From Paenibacillus methanolicus (GTDB taxonomy: Bacteria; Bacillota; Bacilli; Paenibacillales; Paenibacillaceae): a DNA stretch of 64,000 bases. Made by a program: the position numbers and the translations under genes. Each line of letters opens with the position of its first letter. Within the stretch, counting starts at the first letter, position 1. Below the pieces are notes generated by a model, which searched no databases, had not been told where the DNA came from, and was given only the letters and a program-made list of their open reading frames with translations. Where the stretch lies: contig NZ_VNHS01000001.1 of NCBI RefSeq assembly GCF_008124765.1, positions 620,001 to 684,000 of the forward strand. The letters run 5' to 3'. This document shows positions 35,958 to 43,554 of this stretch, piece by piece.

Positions 35958-35988
35958 ATGACCAAAGTCATAAAATGACTGCGGTCAT
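35958..35988. promoter_or_regulatory. 31-bp double palindrome, probable TetR operator
   Basis: ATGACC-AA-AGTCAT, AAA, ATGACT-GC-GGTCAT form two palindromic halves that are also inverted copies of each other. The block begins 1 nt after the -10 box, so it covers the start of transcription. TTTTTTT follows, so the same DNA may act as a terminator for the SDR gene. Confidence 0.75.
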
Positions 35989-36020
35989 TTTTTTGTGCGC
36001 GAAAGAGAGGCGTTACGCTT

Positions 36021-36617
36021 ATGCTCCGTTCTGCCAGAAAGCAGCAGCTCAAAGAAACGATTTACGCCAAAGCGATGCAATTGTTCGTAGAGAAGGGATT
36101 CGACCGCGTGACCGTCGATGAGATCACATCCGCATGCGGCGTGGCCAAAGGGACGTTCTACAATTACTTCCCGAAGAAAGAGATGGTTTTGTTATACATG
36201 GGAGAATCCCAGATGGAGCGGGTGGCAGGCCATCTCGAAGCATTAAGCCGATTGCCGGTGATTCGGCAGCGGATTGAAACGCTGTTTGCCGAATTGGCCA
36301 AGCAGGCCGCGGCTCAACCTGAGCTTCTTCGGGTATCGATGTCCGAGATGGTCAGATCCTCCGCATTACTCGGCGAGGAAATGGAGACGATTAAACGTTT
36401 CGAGAAGGCGATTATTCCGCTGTTGAACGAAGCGAAGGCCAGCGGTCAAATGCAACGGGGGCATAGCTCGGAGCTGGCGGCGGTCATGCTGGTCGGTTTG
36501 TATTTTCAAACGTTGATGCGGTTTGCCAGCGGCTACTACGCCGACGAAGAGCAGATGCAGACCAGCTTGCTCGCCCAACTCCAGCTAGCATGGCAAGGGA
36601 TAGGAGGCGAAGAATGA
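36021..36617 (+). CDS. TetR/AcrR-family transcriptional repressor
   Basis: 198 residues. The N-terminal TetR helix-turn-helix is clear (AMQLFVEKGFDRVTVDEITSACGVAKGTFYNYFPKKEMVLLYM, spanning about 17-60). The C-terminal ligand domain is helical and variable. The ATG is 32 nt after the operator palindrome, which points to autoregulation. The stop overlaps the start of the monooxygenase (ATGA), so both are made from one transcript and the ligand may be the monooxygenase substrate. Confidence 0.92.
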   Translation: MLRSARKQQLKETIYAKAMQLFVEKGFDRVTVDEITSACGVAKGTFYNYFPKKEMVLLYMGESQMERVAGHLEALSRLPVIRQRIETLFAELAKQAAAQPELLRVSMSEMVRSSALLGEEMETIKRFEKAIIPLLNEAKASGQMQRGHSSELAAVMLVGLYFQTLMRFASGYYADEEQMQTSLLAQLQLAWQGIGGEE

Positions 36618-37753
36618 TGACCCGTCCTTGGCTGATTGCAGGAGGCGGTATTTCAGGGCTGTCTGCAGCGATTGCATTGCAAACATGCGACTTGCCCTTT
36701 GCGCTCTTCGAGCGGTTCCCGGAAGCGAAGCCGGCCGGGGCTGGAATCATACTCGCGCCCAACGCGTTAGAAGCTTTGCGCAGGCTTCATCCGGATTTAA
36801 AGGAACGGGCAATAGAGCTAGGACGGGCGTTTTCGGAAATGCGGATCTTATCGGATCGCGGCGATGTGTTATCGCGCATGCACGGGGGGCAATATGGATC
36901 ATCGGCTGCGTTGACAAGAACAGATCTGCATCGCCTGCTCACGGATGCGTTGCCGAGCGAAGCTTTACATTTGGGCAAGAAAGCGGTTGGGGTAAAACAA
37001 TGCGTGCTTGCGGAGGAGCAGAATCCGATTCTTATGTTGGAAGACGGCAGCGAGCGGGAAGGGGAGGCCATTATAGCTTGCGATGGCATTCACTCGTTGC
37101 TCCGCCAGCAGATAACTTCGCCAGCGCCGCTCCGCTATGCCGGGTACACATGCTGGCGCGGGATCGCCTCCATAGAGATTCATCAGCCGTATTTGAGCGA
37201 AACATGGGGGGCTAGAGGCAGATTCGGCGTCGTGCCGCTGAAGAACGGTCGCGCGTATTGGTATGCATTGACGAACGCGGCGCCAGGAGATGAGCGGGCT
37301 AGCGCGATGGACGCCGCAGGGCTACTCGATCATTTCGCGAACTTTCACGATCCGATTCCGCAAATTCTTAGGCAAGCGCAGCATCACCCGCTCATTCATG
37401 CGGACATCGCGGACCGGAAGCCGCTCGAGCAGTTGGCCTATGGCCGTATTGCGTTTATGGGAGACGCCGCGCATGCGATGACCCCAAATCTGGGGCAAGG
37501 CGCATGTCAGGCGTTAGAGGACGCCGCCGTCCTTGCTAGCTGTATACAGAGAGGGAATTCTCCTCAAGATGCATTCCGGGCGTATGAGAAGCTTCGCATA
37601 TCCCGAGTACGACGCATGGTGGCCGATTCGTTCCGGATGGGCAAGATTGCCCAACTAGAGCAACCCATCCTATGCCGAATACGAAATACGGTCATGAAGC
37701 TGATTCCAGACGCGATGAATAATCGGCAGGTTCAGCAGCTTTACCGGATATGA
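36614..37753 (+). CDS. FAD-dependent monooxygenase (UbiH / salicylate hydroxylase type)
   Basis: 379 residues from the ATG at 36614, with TAGGAGG upstream, overlapping the TetR stop by 4 nt. Motifs of class A flavoprotein hydroxylases: GGGISGLSAAIAL (FAD GxGxxG), an internal DG motif in IIACDGIHSLLR, and the GD motif in IAFMGDAAHAMTPNLGQGACQALEDA. It inserts one oxygen atom into an aromatic or polyketide-like substrate using NAD(P)H. The coupled TetR repressor suggests a detoxification or inducible catabolic role. A 72-nt repeat starts 12 bp after its stop. Confidence 0.9.
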   Translation: MMTRPWLIAGGGISGLSAAIALQTCDLPFALFERFPEAKPAGAGIILAPNALEALRRLHPDLKERAIELGRAFSEMRILSDRGDVLSRMHGGQYGSSAALTRTDLHRLLTDALPSEALHLGKKAVGVKQCVLAEEQNPILMLEDGSEREGEAIIACDGIHSLLRQQITSPAPLRYAGYTCWRGIASIEIHQPYLSETWGARGRFGVVPLKNGRAYWYALTNAAPGDERASAMDAAGLLDHFANFHDPIPQILRQAQHHPLIHADIADRKPLEQLAYGRIAFMGDAAHAMTPNLGQGACQALEDAAVLASCIQRGNSPQDAFRAYEKLRISRVRRMVADSFRMGKIAQLEQPILCRIRNTVMKLIPDAMNNRQVQQLYRI

Positions 37754-37759
37754 ACAGGC

Positions 37760-37848
37760 GTCGGGTGACAAGAACATGTAAGCTTAAAAGTCGCATAACA
37801 GCGGCTTTTTGATTTTTAACCATATAAGTTCTTGTCAAAAGCGAATGA
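37760..37848 (+). repeat. 72-nt inverted-repeat/terminator element, copy A
   Basis: Arms TGACAAGAAC (37766-37775) and GTTCTTGTCA (37828-37837) are perfect inverted repeats. Inside is a hairpin AAGTCGC/GCGGCTT followed by TTTTT, an intrinsic terminator for + strand transcripts. Flanks GTCGGG and AAAAGCGAATGA are shared with the copies at 39195 and 54458. Confidence 0.8.
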
Positions 37849-37951
37849 ACTGTAATTCCATGACAGATTCTGTGACCGTCTGTAACTATTCCGATGACAA
37901 TCCAGAGACTACAATGAAGGGAAAGATAACCATCATGGGAGGGAAATTCGG

Positions 37952-39184
37952 ATGCGGACAAATTTTGACGTCATTATCGTCGGCGCGCGGGTAGCGGGTT
38001 CGACGTTGGCTTACGAGCTCGGCAAGGCCGGGTTCGACGTGCTGCTGCTGGAGAAGGGCATGCTGCCGAGCGATACGCTATCGACGCACAATTTCTTCAG
38101 CAATTCCGTCGCGATGCTGCGGGAGATGGGCGTAATGGACCGTCTGCTCGCAACGGAGACGCCGCTATATAAGCGGGCTTATATCGAGTTCGACGATGCC
38201 GTGATCGACGGCCACTACCCGGAAGTCAATGGAGAAAACGCGTGTTTCTGCATCAAGCGGACGTATCTGGATCATGCGCTGTTCGAGGCGGCGACCGCGC
38301 AGGCGGGCGTGACGGCCATTCAAGGTTTTCGGGTGACCGATCTACTGCGCGAGAATGGCTGCGTCACGGGCGTGACGGGCGTGCGCCGCGGAGGCGGCAC
38401 CGAGTCCTATACGGCACGGCTTGTCGTCGGGGCGGACGGGCGCCATTCGGTCGTCCGTTCGCTCGCCGGCGCGAAGCGGCTGCAGGCGGTGCCGACCGAC
38501 TATGCTTCCTACGTGGGGTACTTCTCCGGTTACGAGCAGGAGGGCGAGCCTTGCGTGGAGTTCTATAAGAAGGCCGACCGTCTCGCCATTGTCTTCCCGA
38601 CGAGCGACGGCCAGCACGTCGTCGGAGCGATGTTCCCGTTGACGGATCAAGCGTGGATCGATCGTTTCACGGCGGATACGGAGAAGGGGTTCCGCGAGCT
38701 CGTCGGCAGCGGGCTGGCCGGGACGCCGATTGCCGAACGTCTCCCGGTCGCCGAGCTCGCCGGACCGGTCCGCGGACTGATCGGCTATGACAACGATTGG
38801 TTCGAGGGCATGGGACCGGGCTGGGCGCTTGTCGGTGACGCGCTCTCGTTCAAGGACCCGGCCCTCGGGCAGGGCATGCACGACGCGATGTACGGCGCGC
38901 GCGTCCTGACGCGCGTCTTGGCCGCGAGCACGGACTGGCCTGCGAGCTGGGACCCCATGGCTGCCGCTTACGGTCAGCAGTTGGAGGCGAAGATGATGTC
39001 GCGCTTCGGCATGGCATGCCAGATTACGAAGAACGTCCCGGTAACGCCGGAGCAGCAGGCGGTCAATCGGCTGATCGGCTCGCACCCGGAGGCGACGCAG
39101 GCGTTCCTCGGTATCTATAACTACGCGAACGAGCCGGAAGAACTCGGCATGACGATCGGCCGTCTGCTTCAGCCGAAGGAATAG
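37952..39184 (+). CDS. FAD-dependent oxidoreductase (geranylgeranyl reductase / hydroxylase-like)
   Basis: 410 residues. FAD-binding start DVIIVGARVAGSTLAYELGK, a DG motif in LVVGADGRHSVVR, and a GD motif in WALVGDALSFKDPALGQGMHDA place it among the group-1 flavin monooxygenases/reductases related to geranylgeranyl reductases. The substrate is unknown. GGGAGG is near the start. The gene is noticeably GC-rich and is flanked by two same-orientation copies of the 72-nt repeat, so it may have arrived as a unit. Confidence 0.85.
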   Translation: MRTNFDVIIVGARVAGSTLAYELGKAGFDVLLLEKGMLPSDTLSTHNFFSNSVAMLREMGVMDRLLATETPLYKRAYIEFDDAVIDGHYPEVNGENACFCIKRTYLDHALFEAATAQAGVTAIQGFRVTDLLRENGCVTGVTGVRRGGGTESYTARLVVGADGRHSVVRSLAGAKRLQAVPTDYASYVGYFSGYEQEGEPCVEFYKKADRLAIVFPTSDGQHVVGAMFPLTDQAWIDRFTADTEKGFRELVGSGLAGTPIAERLPVAELAGPVRGLIGYDNDWFEGMGPGWALVGDALSFKDPALGQGMHDAMYGARVLTRVLAASTDWPASWDPMAAAYGQQLEAKMMSRFGMACQITKNVPVTPEQQAVNRLIGSHPEATQAFLGIYNYANEPEELGMTIGRLLQPKE

Positions 39185-39194
39185 TCGCCGAACT

Positions 39195-39284
39195 GTCGGG
39201 TGACAAGAAGTCATATGCTTAAAAAGTCGCGTAGTTGCGGCTTTTTTTATTTTAACGATATATGTTCTTGTCAAAAACGATTGA
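39195..39284 (+). repeat. 72-nt inverted-repeat/terminator element, copy B
   Basis: Arms TGACAAGAA (39201-39209) and TTCTTGTCA (39265-39273). Inner hairpin AAAGTCGC/GCGGCTTT-like with a longer T-run. One base longer than copies A and C. It begins 10 bp after the oxidoreductase stop. Confidence 0.8.
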
Positions 39285-39431
39285 AAATAACTTGTTTGCC
39301 GATGGAGGAGAAAAATCGCTTGGAGATTGAAGTATTTTACTCCGTATAGCTCGAATGAGTCATACACCATCCAAATCCGATGCGCTATATTTTAAGCAGA
39401 TGTTAAATTTGCGCAGGGGTGATGTTGGTTC

Positions 39432-40814
39432 ATGAGTGCGGGCGAAACCATACGTTCTTCGAAAGGATTAAGCAAAACGATTTACCAATCGGTATGGAGA
39501 TGGCATTTTTATGCCGGCATAATATTTGCTCCATTTCTGATCATCCTGGCCTTTAGCGGCGCGGTTTACTTATTCAAGCCGCAAATCGAGGGTTATTTGT
39601 ACAAAGACATGTTGGTCGTTCGCGAAGTAGGCACTCAACGTCTTTCGCCTGCGCAAATTATCGAGAAGGTTCAACTGGATAACCCGAATCTAAAGGTATC
39701 CTCGTTAACATTAACCAAAGCGAAAGACGCCAGCTATCCCATGTCAGCAAGTCTGAGCGGAACTCCGACCACCGTCTATGTGGATCCCTATAACGGTGAA
39801 GTTCTCGGCACGCTGGACACGGCGAACACCTTCTCGTCTTTCTTCAAAAAACTACACAGCGAGCTTGTCGTTGGCGGTACCTTCGCGAACCGTCTCGTTG
39901 AACTGGCCGCGTGCTGGGCCATCATCTTGTTGTTGACCGGCTTGTACTTGTGGTGGCCGCGCAATAGATCCTCGATATGGGGAACGGTTCTGCCTCGACT
40001 TAGCAAACCTGGCAGCCGGCTATTCTGGCGAGATCTGCACGCCGTTCCTGCCTTCTGGATCTCGTTGCTGCTGATCGTGATCATTGCAGGCGGGCTGCCT
40101 TGGTCGGGCATTATGGGACCGCAGATCGACCGGCTTGCGAATTCGACCAATACCAACACGCCGCCTTATGCGTACAGCTTTGGCGCTAAGCCGTCATCCG
40201 TCACGGTCGCGAAAGACGTGGCCGAAGACTTGCCTTGGGCAGCAGAGAACCTTCCTCTCCCTCGATCCGCCGGCGGAGGATACATAACGTTAAGCACGGA
40301 TGCGATCGCCGAGATCGCGGATTCGAAAGATGTGGCAAAGCCCTACACCATTACGTTGCCTCAAGGCGAGACCGGCGTATTTACCGTATCGACTTCGCAT
40401 GTGAAGCCAGGTAACAACGCAACGCTTCATCTCGACCAATATAGCGGTGCCGTGTTAACCGACGTTCGGTTCGCGGATTACGGGATCATGGCCAAAGCCA
40501 TTACGTACGGGATCGCCTTCCATGAGGGCAAACTGTTCGGCCTCCCCAATCAACTGCTAGGCTTAGTCGCATGCTTAGGCCTCATATTGACAGCGGCAAG
40601 CGCCTACATGATGTGGAAGAAGCGCAAACCAGACGGAAAGTTGGGTGCTCCGAACAAGCACGACAACAAGAAGGTAGCAATAGGCGTTACGCTGATCATG
40701 CTCGTTTGCGGGATCATTATGCCGCTGGTCGGCATATCAATCCTCATTGTGCTTGTCCTGGACGTGTTGGTCGTACATCGAGTGAAACCATTGCGACACT
40801 GGTTTTCCGTATAA
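39432..40814 (+). CDS. PepSY-associated transmembrane protein
   Basis: 460 residues. GGGGTGAT lies 8 nt before the ATG. Typical layout of the PepSY-TM (PiuB-like) family: TM1 (HFYAGIIFAPFLIILAFSGA), a PepSY-like extracytoplasmic domain with TVYVDPYNGEVLG, TM2 (AIILLLTGLYLWWPR), DLHAVPAFWISLLLIVII in TM3, a second extracytoplasmic domain, and C-terminal TMs. Conserved His residues in the membrane (WRWHFYAG, RDLHAVPA) suggest haem or metal handling. Relatives are linked to iron-siderophore reduction or copper proteins. It heads a run of redox-type genes. Confidence 0.88.
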   Translation: MSAGETIRSSKGLSKTIYQSVWRWHFYAGIIFAPFLIILAFSGAVYLFKPQIEGYLYKDMLVVREVGTQRLSPAQIIEKVQLDNPNLKVSSLTLTKAKDASYPMSASLSGTPTTVYVDPYNGEVLGTLDTANTFSSFFKKLHSELVVGGTFANRLVELAACWAIILLLTGLYLWWPRNRSSIWGTVLPRLSKPGSRLFWRDLHAVPAFWISLLLIVIIAGGLPWSGIMGPQIDRLANSTNTNTPPYAYSFGAKPSSVTVAKDVAEDLPWAAENLPLPRSAGGGYITLSTDAIAEIADSKDVAKPYTITLPQGETGVFTVSTSHVKPGNNATLHLDQYSGAVLTDVRFADYGIMAKAITYGIAFHEGKLFGLPNQLLGLVACLGLILTAASAYMMWKKRKPDGKLGAPNKHDNKKVAIGVTLIMLVCGIIMPLVGISILIVLVLDVLVVHRVKPLRHWFSV

Positions 40815-40829
40815 GGGGAGAAATGAATC

Positions 40830-41315
40830 ATGTCAAAAAGAAGGTTGTTTCGGTCCGCGTCGTTAGGCAGCTTTTTGCTTCTCAGCGCGCTTTTATTTGG
40901 TTGCACGGCTAACATTCCCGAAACGGGCGAAAGCGGATTACCCGCGCACCTCACGGTAGATTTACATCTTCCCAAGACGCTTGAGGTCGGAGAGGATGCC
41001 GACTTTTCCGTTGAAGTATCCAAGGGCGGAAAGCCGGTCAGGCATACGGAACAAGCGCAATTCTTGTTTTGGCCGGAAGGTAAATCGAATGCGGCAGTTA
41101 CCATGAAAGCGACAGAGTCCTTGCCTGGCGTCTATACGGTATCCCATCGCATCGATGGAGAAGGAATTTATTACGTGCAGTCTCTCATCCAGACGGGCGG
41201 CGAGCGCGTGTTGCCCATCAAACGTTTCGCCGTTGGTCCGAAGGCGGTAGAGGAGCTAATTGCGATGGAAAGCGCTGCGAGGTCTGATGAAACCGCTCAT
41301 GGCGAGCATCATTAA
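40830..41315 (+). CDS. FixH/YtkA-like lipoprotein
   Basis: 161 residues. The N terminus is a lipoprotein signal (RRLFRSASLGSFLLLSALLFGC) with the lipidation Cys near residue 25. The mature part is a YtkA/FixH-like beta-sandwich (HLTVDLHLPKTLEVGEDADFSVEVSKGGKPV...GVYTVSHRIDGEGIYYVQSLI). The C terminus is His-rich (ETAHGEHH), compatible with metal binding. It follows the PepSY gene by 15 bp and is probably co-transcribed. YtkA-like proteins often occur with cytochrome oxidase or copper genes. Confidence 0.8.
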   Translation: MSKRRLFRSASLGSFLLLSALLFGCTANIPETGESGLPAHLTVDLHLPKTLEVGEDADFSVEVSKGGKPVRHTEQAQFLFWPEGKSNAAVTMKATESLPGVYTVSHRIDGEGIYYVQSLIQTGGERVLPIKRFAVGPKAVEELIAMESAARSDETAHGEHH

Positions 41316-41379
41316 TTCGAGCATCGTCGAATGTACCGCTGTCTGCCATTCGCGAACACCGATGTATTTGGCGAGTAGC

Positions 41380-41428
41380 AAAGATAGCTCGTTCGCGTCA
41401 TTCTAGAAGGACATCGCGTCCATATAAT
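41380..41428 (+). promoter_or_regulatory. Operator site 1 and -10 box before the membrane-protein gene
   Basis: A 23-bp motif (41380-41402; left part AAAGATAGCTCG, right core TCGCGTCAT) ends 20 nt before a perfect TATAAT (41423-41428). A near copy lies at 43323-43345 with the same spacing to its -10. The position, centred around -44, is typical of an activator site. Confidence 0.65.
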
Positions 41429-41486
41429 GGGGGGAATGAGGAAACGATCGAACGAGCGATCGATGATGAAGGAGGTAATAGGTGAG

Positions 41487-42104
41487 ATGAAGCTATCCTG
41501 GCGGCCAATCTTATCGAGCGTAATCATTATAGCAGGGGCATCCCTTCCCGCTCTGCCGGTTTCCGCGCATGAGCACGGCGGGGATGCCGCCGCCGGATCG
41601 GGCTTATCGCCAGCTGCGATCCAGGTTAGCGTAGGCTCGGCGATTTTCGTCGTGCTGATCATCGCGGCGTTTCTTTGGCAGACGCGAGCGGAAGGGAGAA
41701 GGGCCGGCGAGATGTTCGGGATGATGGCGGCGATGACCGTAGCGATGGGCTCGAGTCTTGTCGTGGGGACGATCGGCGGGCTCTTCCTCAACCATCTATT
41801 CTTTGCGACCGCCATCGGTGTATTGTTCGGCATGCTAGTCGGATACGCGGCAGGAGTCAACTTCAGCCTGCTCGCTGCCATGGATGGCATGCTGGCCGGT
41901 CTTATGGGCGGGATGATGGGGGCCATGCTTGGCGTGATGACCATTCATGAATATCCCGCGTTGACGATCCTATTCATGGATGCCGTATTTGCCGTATGCA
42001 TGTTCGTTCTCTACCGTGCGCTAGACCAGGAGCTTGTCGCCGCTGATAGAGGTGTTGTGACCGAGCAGGAAGACACATTGAGCATTGGACAAACGATGAC
42101 GTAA
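41487..42104 (+). CDS. Hypothetical polytopic membrane protein, Gly/Met-rich
   Basis: 205 residues from the ATG at 41487; AAGGAGG lies 11 nt upstream. It has an N-terminal signal-like helix ending VSAHEHGG, then four or five transmembrane segments (SVGSAIFVVLIIAAFLWQ, FGMMAAMTVAMGSSLVVGTIGG and others). One segment is GMLAGLMGGMMGAMLGVM, strikingly rich in Gly and Met. The His motif after the signal and the Met-rich helix suggest metal binding, but no family is recognised. It lies between a FixH/YtkA-like gene and a NarL-type regulator and has its own promoter with operator site 1. Confidence 0.75.
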   Translation: MKLSWRPILSSVIIIAGASLPALPVSAHEHGGDAAAGSGLSPAAIQVSVGSAIFVVLIIAAFLWQTRAEGRRAGEMFGMMAAMTVAMGSSLVVGTIGGLFLNHLFFATAIGVLFGMLVGYAAGVNFSLLAAMDGMLAGLMGGMMGAMLGVMTIHEYPALTILFMDAVFAVCMFVLYRALDQELVAADRGVVTEQEDTLSIGQTMT

Positions 42105-42114
42105 TACCTTATGG

Positions 42115-42149
42115 CCGCGGATGCGAGTTAACGCTGATGCGGCTTTTTA
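42115..42149 (+). terminator. Probable terminator
   Basis: GCCGC pairs with GCGGC, with an inner GCG/CGC stem, followed by TTTTT. Confidence 0.6.
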
Positions 42150-42210
42150 TCATTGCATTACATCGCCTGCTGTCATCCCCGTCACAAATCGTTCATCGAT
42201 TATCGGCGAG

Positions 42211-42258
42211 TATGACCCTATCGAGTCATAGGCAACCGAGCGCGCAGTTCTCTATCAT
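42211..42258 (+). promoter_or_regulatory. Operator site 2 and -10 box before the response-regulator gene
   Basis: TATGAC and GTCATA are perfect inverted arms 8 nt apart (42211-42230). The right half holds the core TCGAGTCAT shared with sites 1 and 3. TATCAT (42253-42258) fits a -10 box, 23 nt after the core. The site lies before the response-regulator gene, so autoregulation is likely. Confidence 0.6.
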
Positions 42259-42301
42259 GAATGGTATGGGGATACAAACCTAATAAGGGGTGAACCGGAA
42301 G

Positions 42302-42946
42302 ATGCAAGTGCGCGTACTGGTCGTCGATGACCATCATCATGCTCGCGAGGGAATCTGCGACATCTTATCTAGCCAGCCGATGTTCCAAGTCGTAGGAGTT
42401 GCCAAGAATAGCGAGGAAGCATTAAGTCTTGCGGACGAATATGTGCCCGATCTGATTCTGATGGACATTAATATGCCGAACATGACCGGGCTCGAAGCGA
42501 CTCGACTGATCAAACATAAGTATCCGGCCGTGAAAGTGGTCATGATTACTGTCTCCGATGATATCTCCCATTTGTTCGAGGCGATTAAGAATGGCGCGCA
42601 AGGCTATTTGCTCAAAAACTTGTCGCCCCAGCTATGGCTGCAATATTTGGAGGCGATCGTTTCGGACGAAGCGCCTTTGTCGCGCGAAATCGCTGCACGA
42701 ATATTACGAGAATTCCCCCTTCACGATCACGGCGCGGCACATGATCATCCGCTGACTCCGCGAGAGCGGGAAATATTAGGCGGGGTCGTCAAAGGTCTGA
42801 CGAACCGCGAAATTGCGGTAGAGCTGACCATTTCGGAGCAAACGGTGAAGAATCATTTGAAGAATATTCTCCATAAATTGCACCTGGAGAACCGAGTCCA
42901 ATTGACGCGGCATGCGATCGAGAACGGTTGGGTGAAGCGTCATTGA
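42302..42946 (+). CDS. NarL/LuxR-family response regulator
   Basis: 214 residues from the ATG at 42302, with AAGGGGTG upstream; a GTG at 42290 would overlap that site. Receiver domain: VVDDHHHAREG and the phospho-acceptor Asp55 in LILMDINMPN, Lys in YLLKNLS. C-terminal LuxR HTH: LTPREREILGGVVKGLTNREIAVELTISEQTVKNHLKNIL. No kinase gene is adjacent, so it is an orphan here. Three similar operator sites nearby, one before its own gene, make it the likely regulator of this block. Confidence 0.92.
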   Translation: MQVRVLVVDDHHHAREGICDILSSQPMFQVVGVAKNSEEALSLADEYVPDLILMDINMPNMTGLEATRLIKHKYPAVKVVMITVSDDISHLFEAIKNGAQGYLLKNLSPQLWLQYLEAIVSDEAPLSREIAARILREFPLHDHGAAHDHPLTPREREILGGVVKGLTNREIAVELTISEQTVKNHLKNILHKLHLENRVQLTRHAIENGWVKRH

Positions 42947-43308
42947 ACAAGAACAAGAGGCATCTTCGCGGTTCAAGATGGGTGCGCAGTACCGCGGTTT
43001 TTTTGTTAACGGGCATGATTCTAGCCGGCTGCAGCCAAGACGCAGATCCCGAAACTAAGGAGGAACCTGGTAGCGATCCCCTCGTGCGGACGGCGTTAAC
43101 GTTGTATAAACAGCAATGCGCATCTTGCCACGGGGGAGGGTTGAAAGGACGCGTCGGACCAAATTTGCGGCGAATCGGCGCACGTATGTCGCAGGAAGAG
43201 ATCGCGGCGAAAATAACGGATGGAGGAGGCGGCATGCCGGCATTCAAGCAAGAGCTGAGCACGGACGAGATCGGCATGCTGACGGAGTGGCTGGCGGCGA
43301 AGCGATAG
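42943..43308 (+). CDS. Small membrane-anchored (lipoprotein) cytochrome c
   Basis: About 121 residues. TTG 42943 overlaps the stop of the response regulator, so translation is coupled; TTG 42928 is another possible start. A signal with lipobox (FLLTGMILAGC) is followed by a linker and one class I cytochrome c domain: haem attachment CASCH and distal Met ligand in GGMPAF. The size fits c550/c551-type lipoprotein cytochromes of Bacilli. It carries electrons on the outer face of the membrane, for example to an oxidase or reductase not encoded in this window. Confidence 0.88.
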   Translation: MNKNKRHLRGSRWVRSTAVFLLTGMILAGCSQDADPETKEEPGSDPLVRTALTLYKQQCASCHGGGLKGRVGPNLRRIGARMSQEEIAAKITDGGGGMPAFKQELSTDEIGMLTEWLAAKR

Positions 43309-43322
43309 GTATGCGTCGCTCT

Positions 43323-43371
43323 AAAGATAGCTCGATCGGGTCATTTAGATCGCGAGTGAACGGGAAACAAT
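43323..43371 (+). promoter_or_regulatory. Operator site 3 with candidate -10 box
   Basis: 43323-43345 matches site 1 at 21 of 23 positions (left AAAGATAGCTCG identical; core TCGGGTCAT). A -10-like AACAAT (43366-43371) sits at the same spacing as the TATAAT after site 1. It would drive the small ORF at 43408. Confidence 0.6.
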
Positions 43372-43407
43372 GATTAGCGTAACGCTTCAAGGAAAGGAAT
43401 GACAAGT

Positions 43408-43536
43408 TTGAGAGTTAAGACACTACAGCTCGTCTTATGCGCTTGTCTGGCGATGGTGCTATTGGGTTATTTTAGCCGAAAGTCATCATGCGGATATGAC
43501 TTTCTTTTGTTATGCTTGAGGTTAATAGAATATTGA
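43408..43536 (+). pseudogene. Signal-peptide ORF without mature part (truncated gene or small membrane protein)
   Basis: TTG 43408 has AAGGAAAGG 10 nt upstream; ATG 43399 is too close to that site. The 42-residue product starts MRVKTLQLVLCACLAMVLL, a plausible signal or membrane anchor, then runs into FSRKSSCGYDF and ends. A strong palindrome begins inside it at 43478. It looks like the 5' end of a secreted redox-protein gene fused to another promoter region. A genuine 42-residue membrane peptide is the alternative. Confidence 0.4.
43478..43504. promoter_or_regulatory. 27-bp palindrome before the histidine kinase gene
   Basis: GAAAGTCAT and ATGACTTTC are perfect inverted arms with a 9-nt spacer. 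An extended -10-like TGTTATGCT follows; its hexamer starts 6 nt after the palindrome. A related site with the same right arm and the same offset lies before the CPBP gene (45514-45539). Confidence 0.6.
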
Positions 43537-43554
43537 ATTGAATAAAGGCTGTGA

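Noticed and set aside
37760-39284. Integron-type attC sites around the oxidoreductase gene
   Set aside because: The repeats lack paired attC core motifs, no integrase is visible, and the inner hairpin is a plain terminator.
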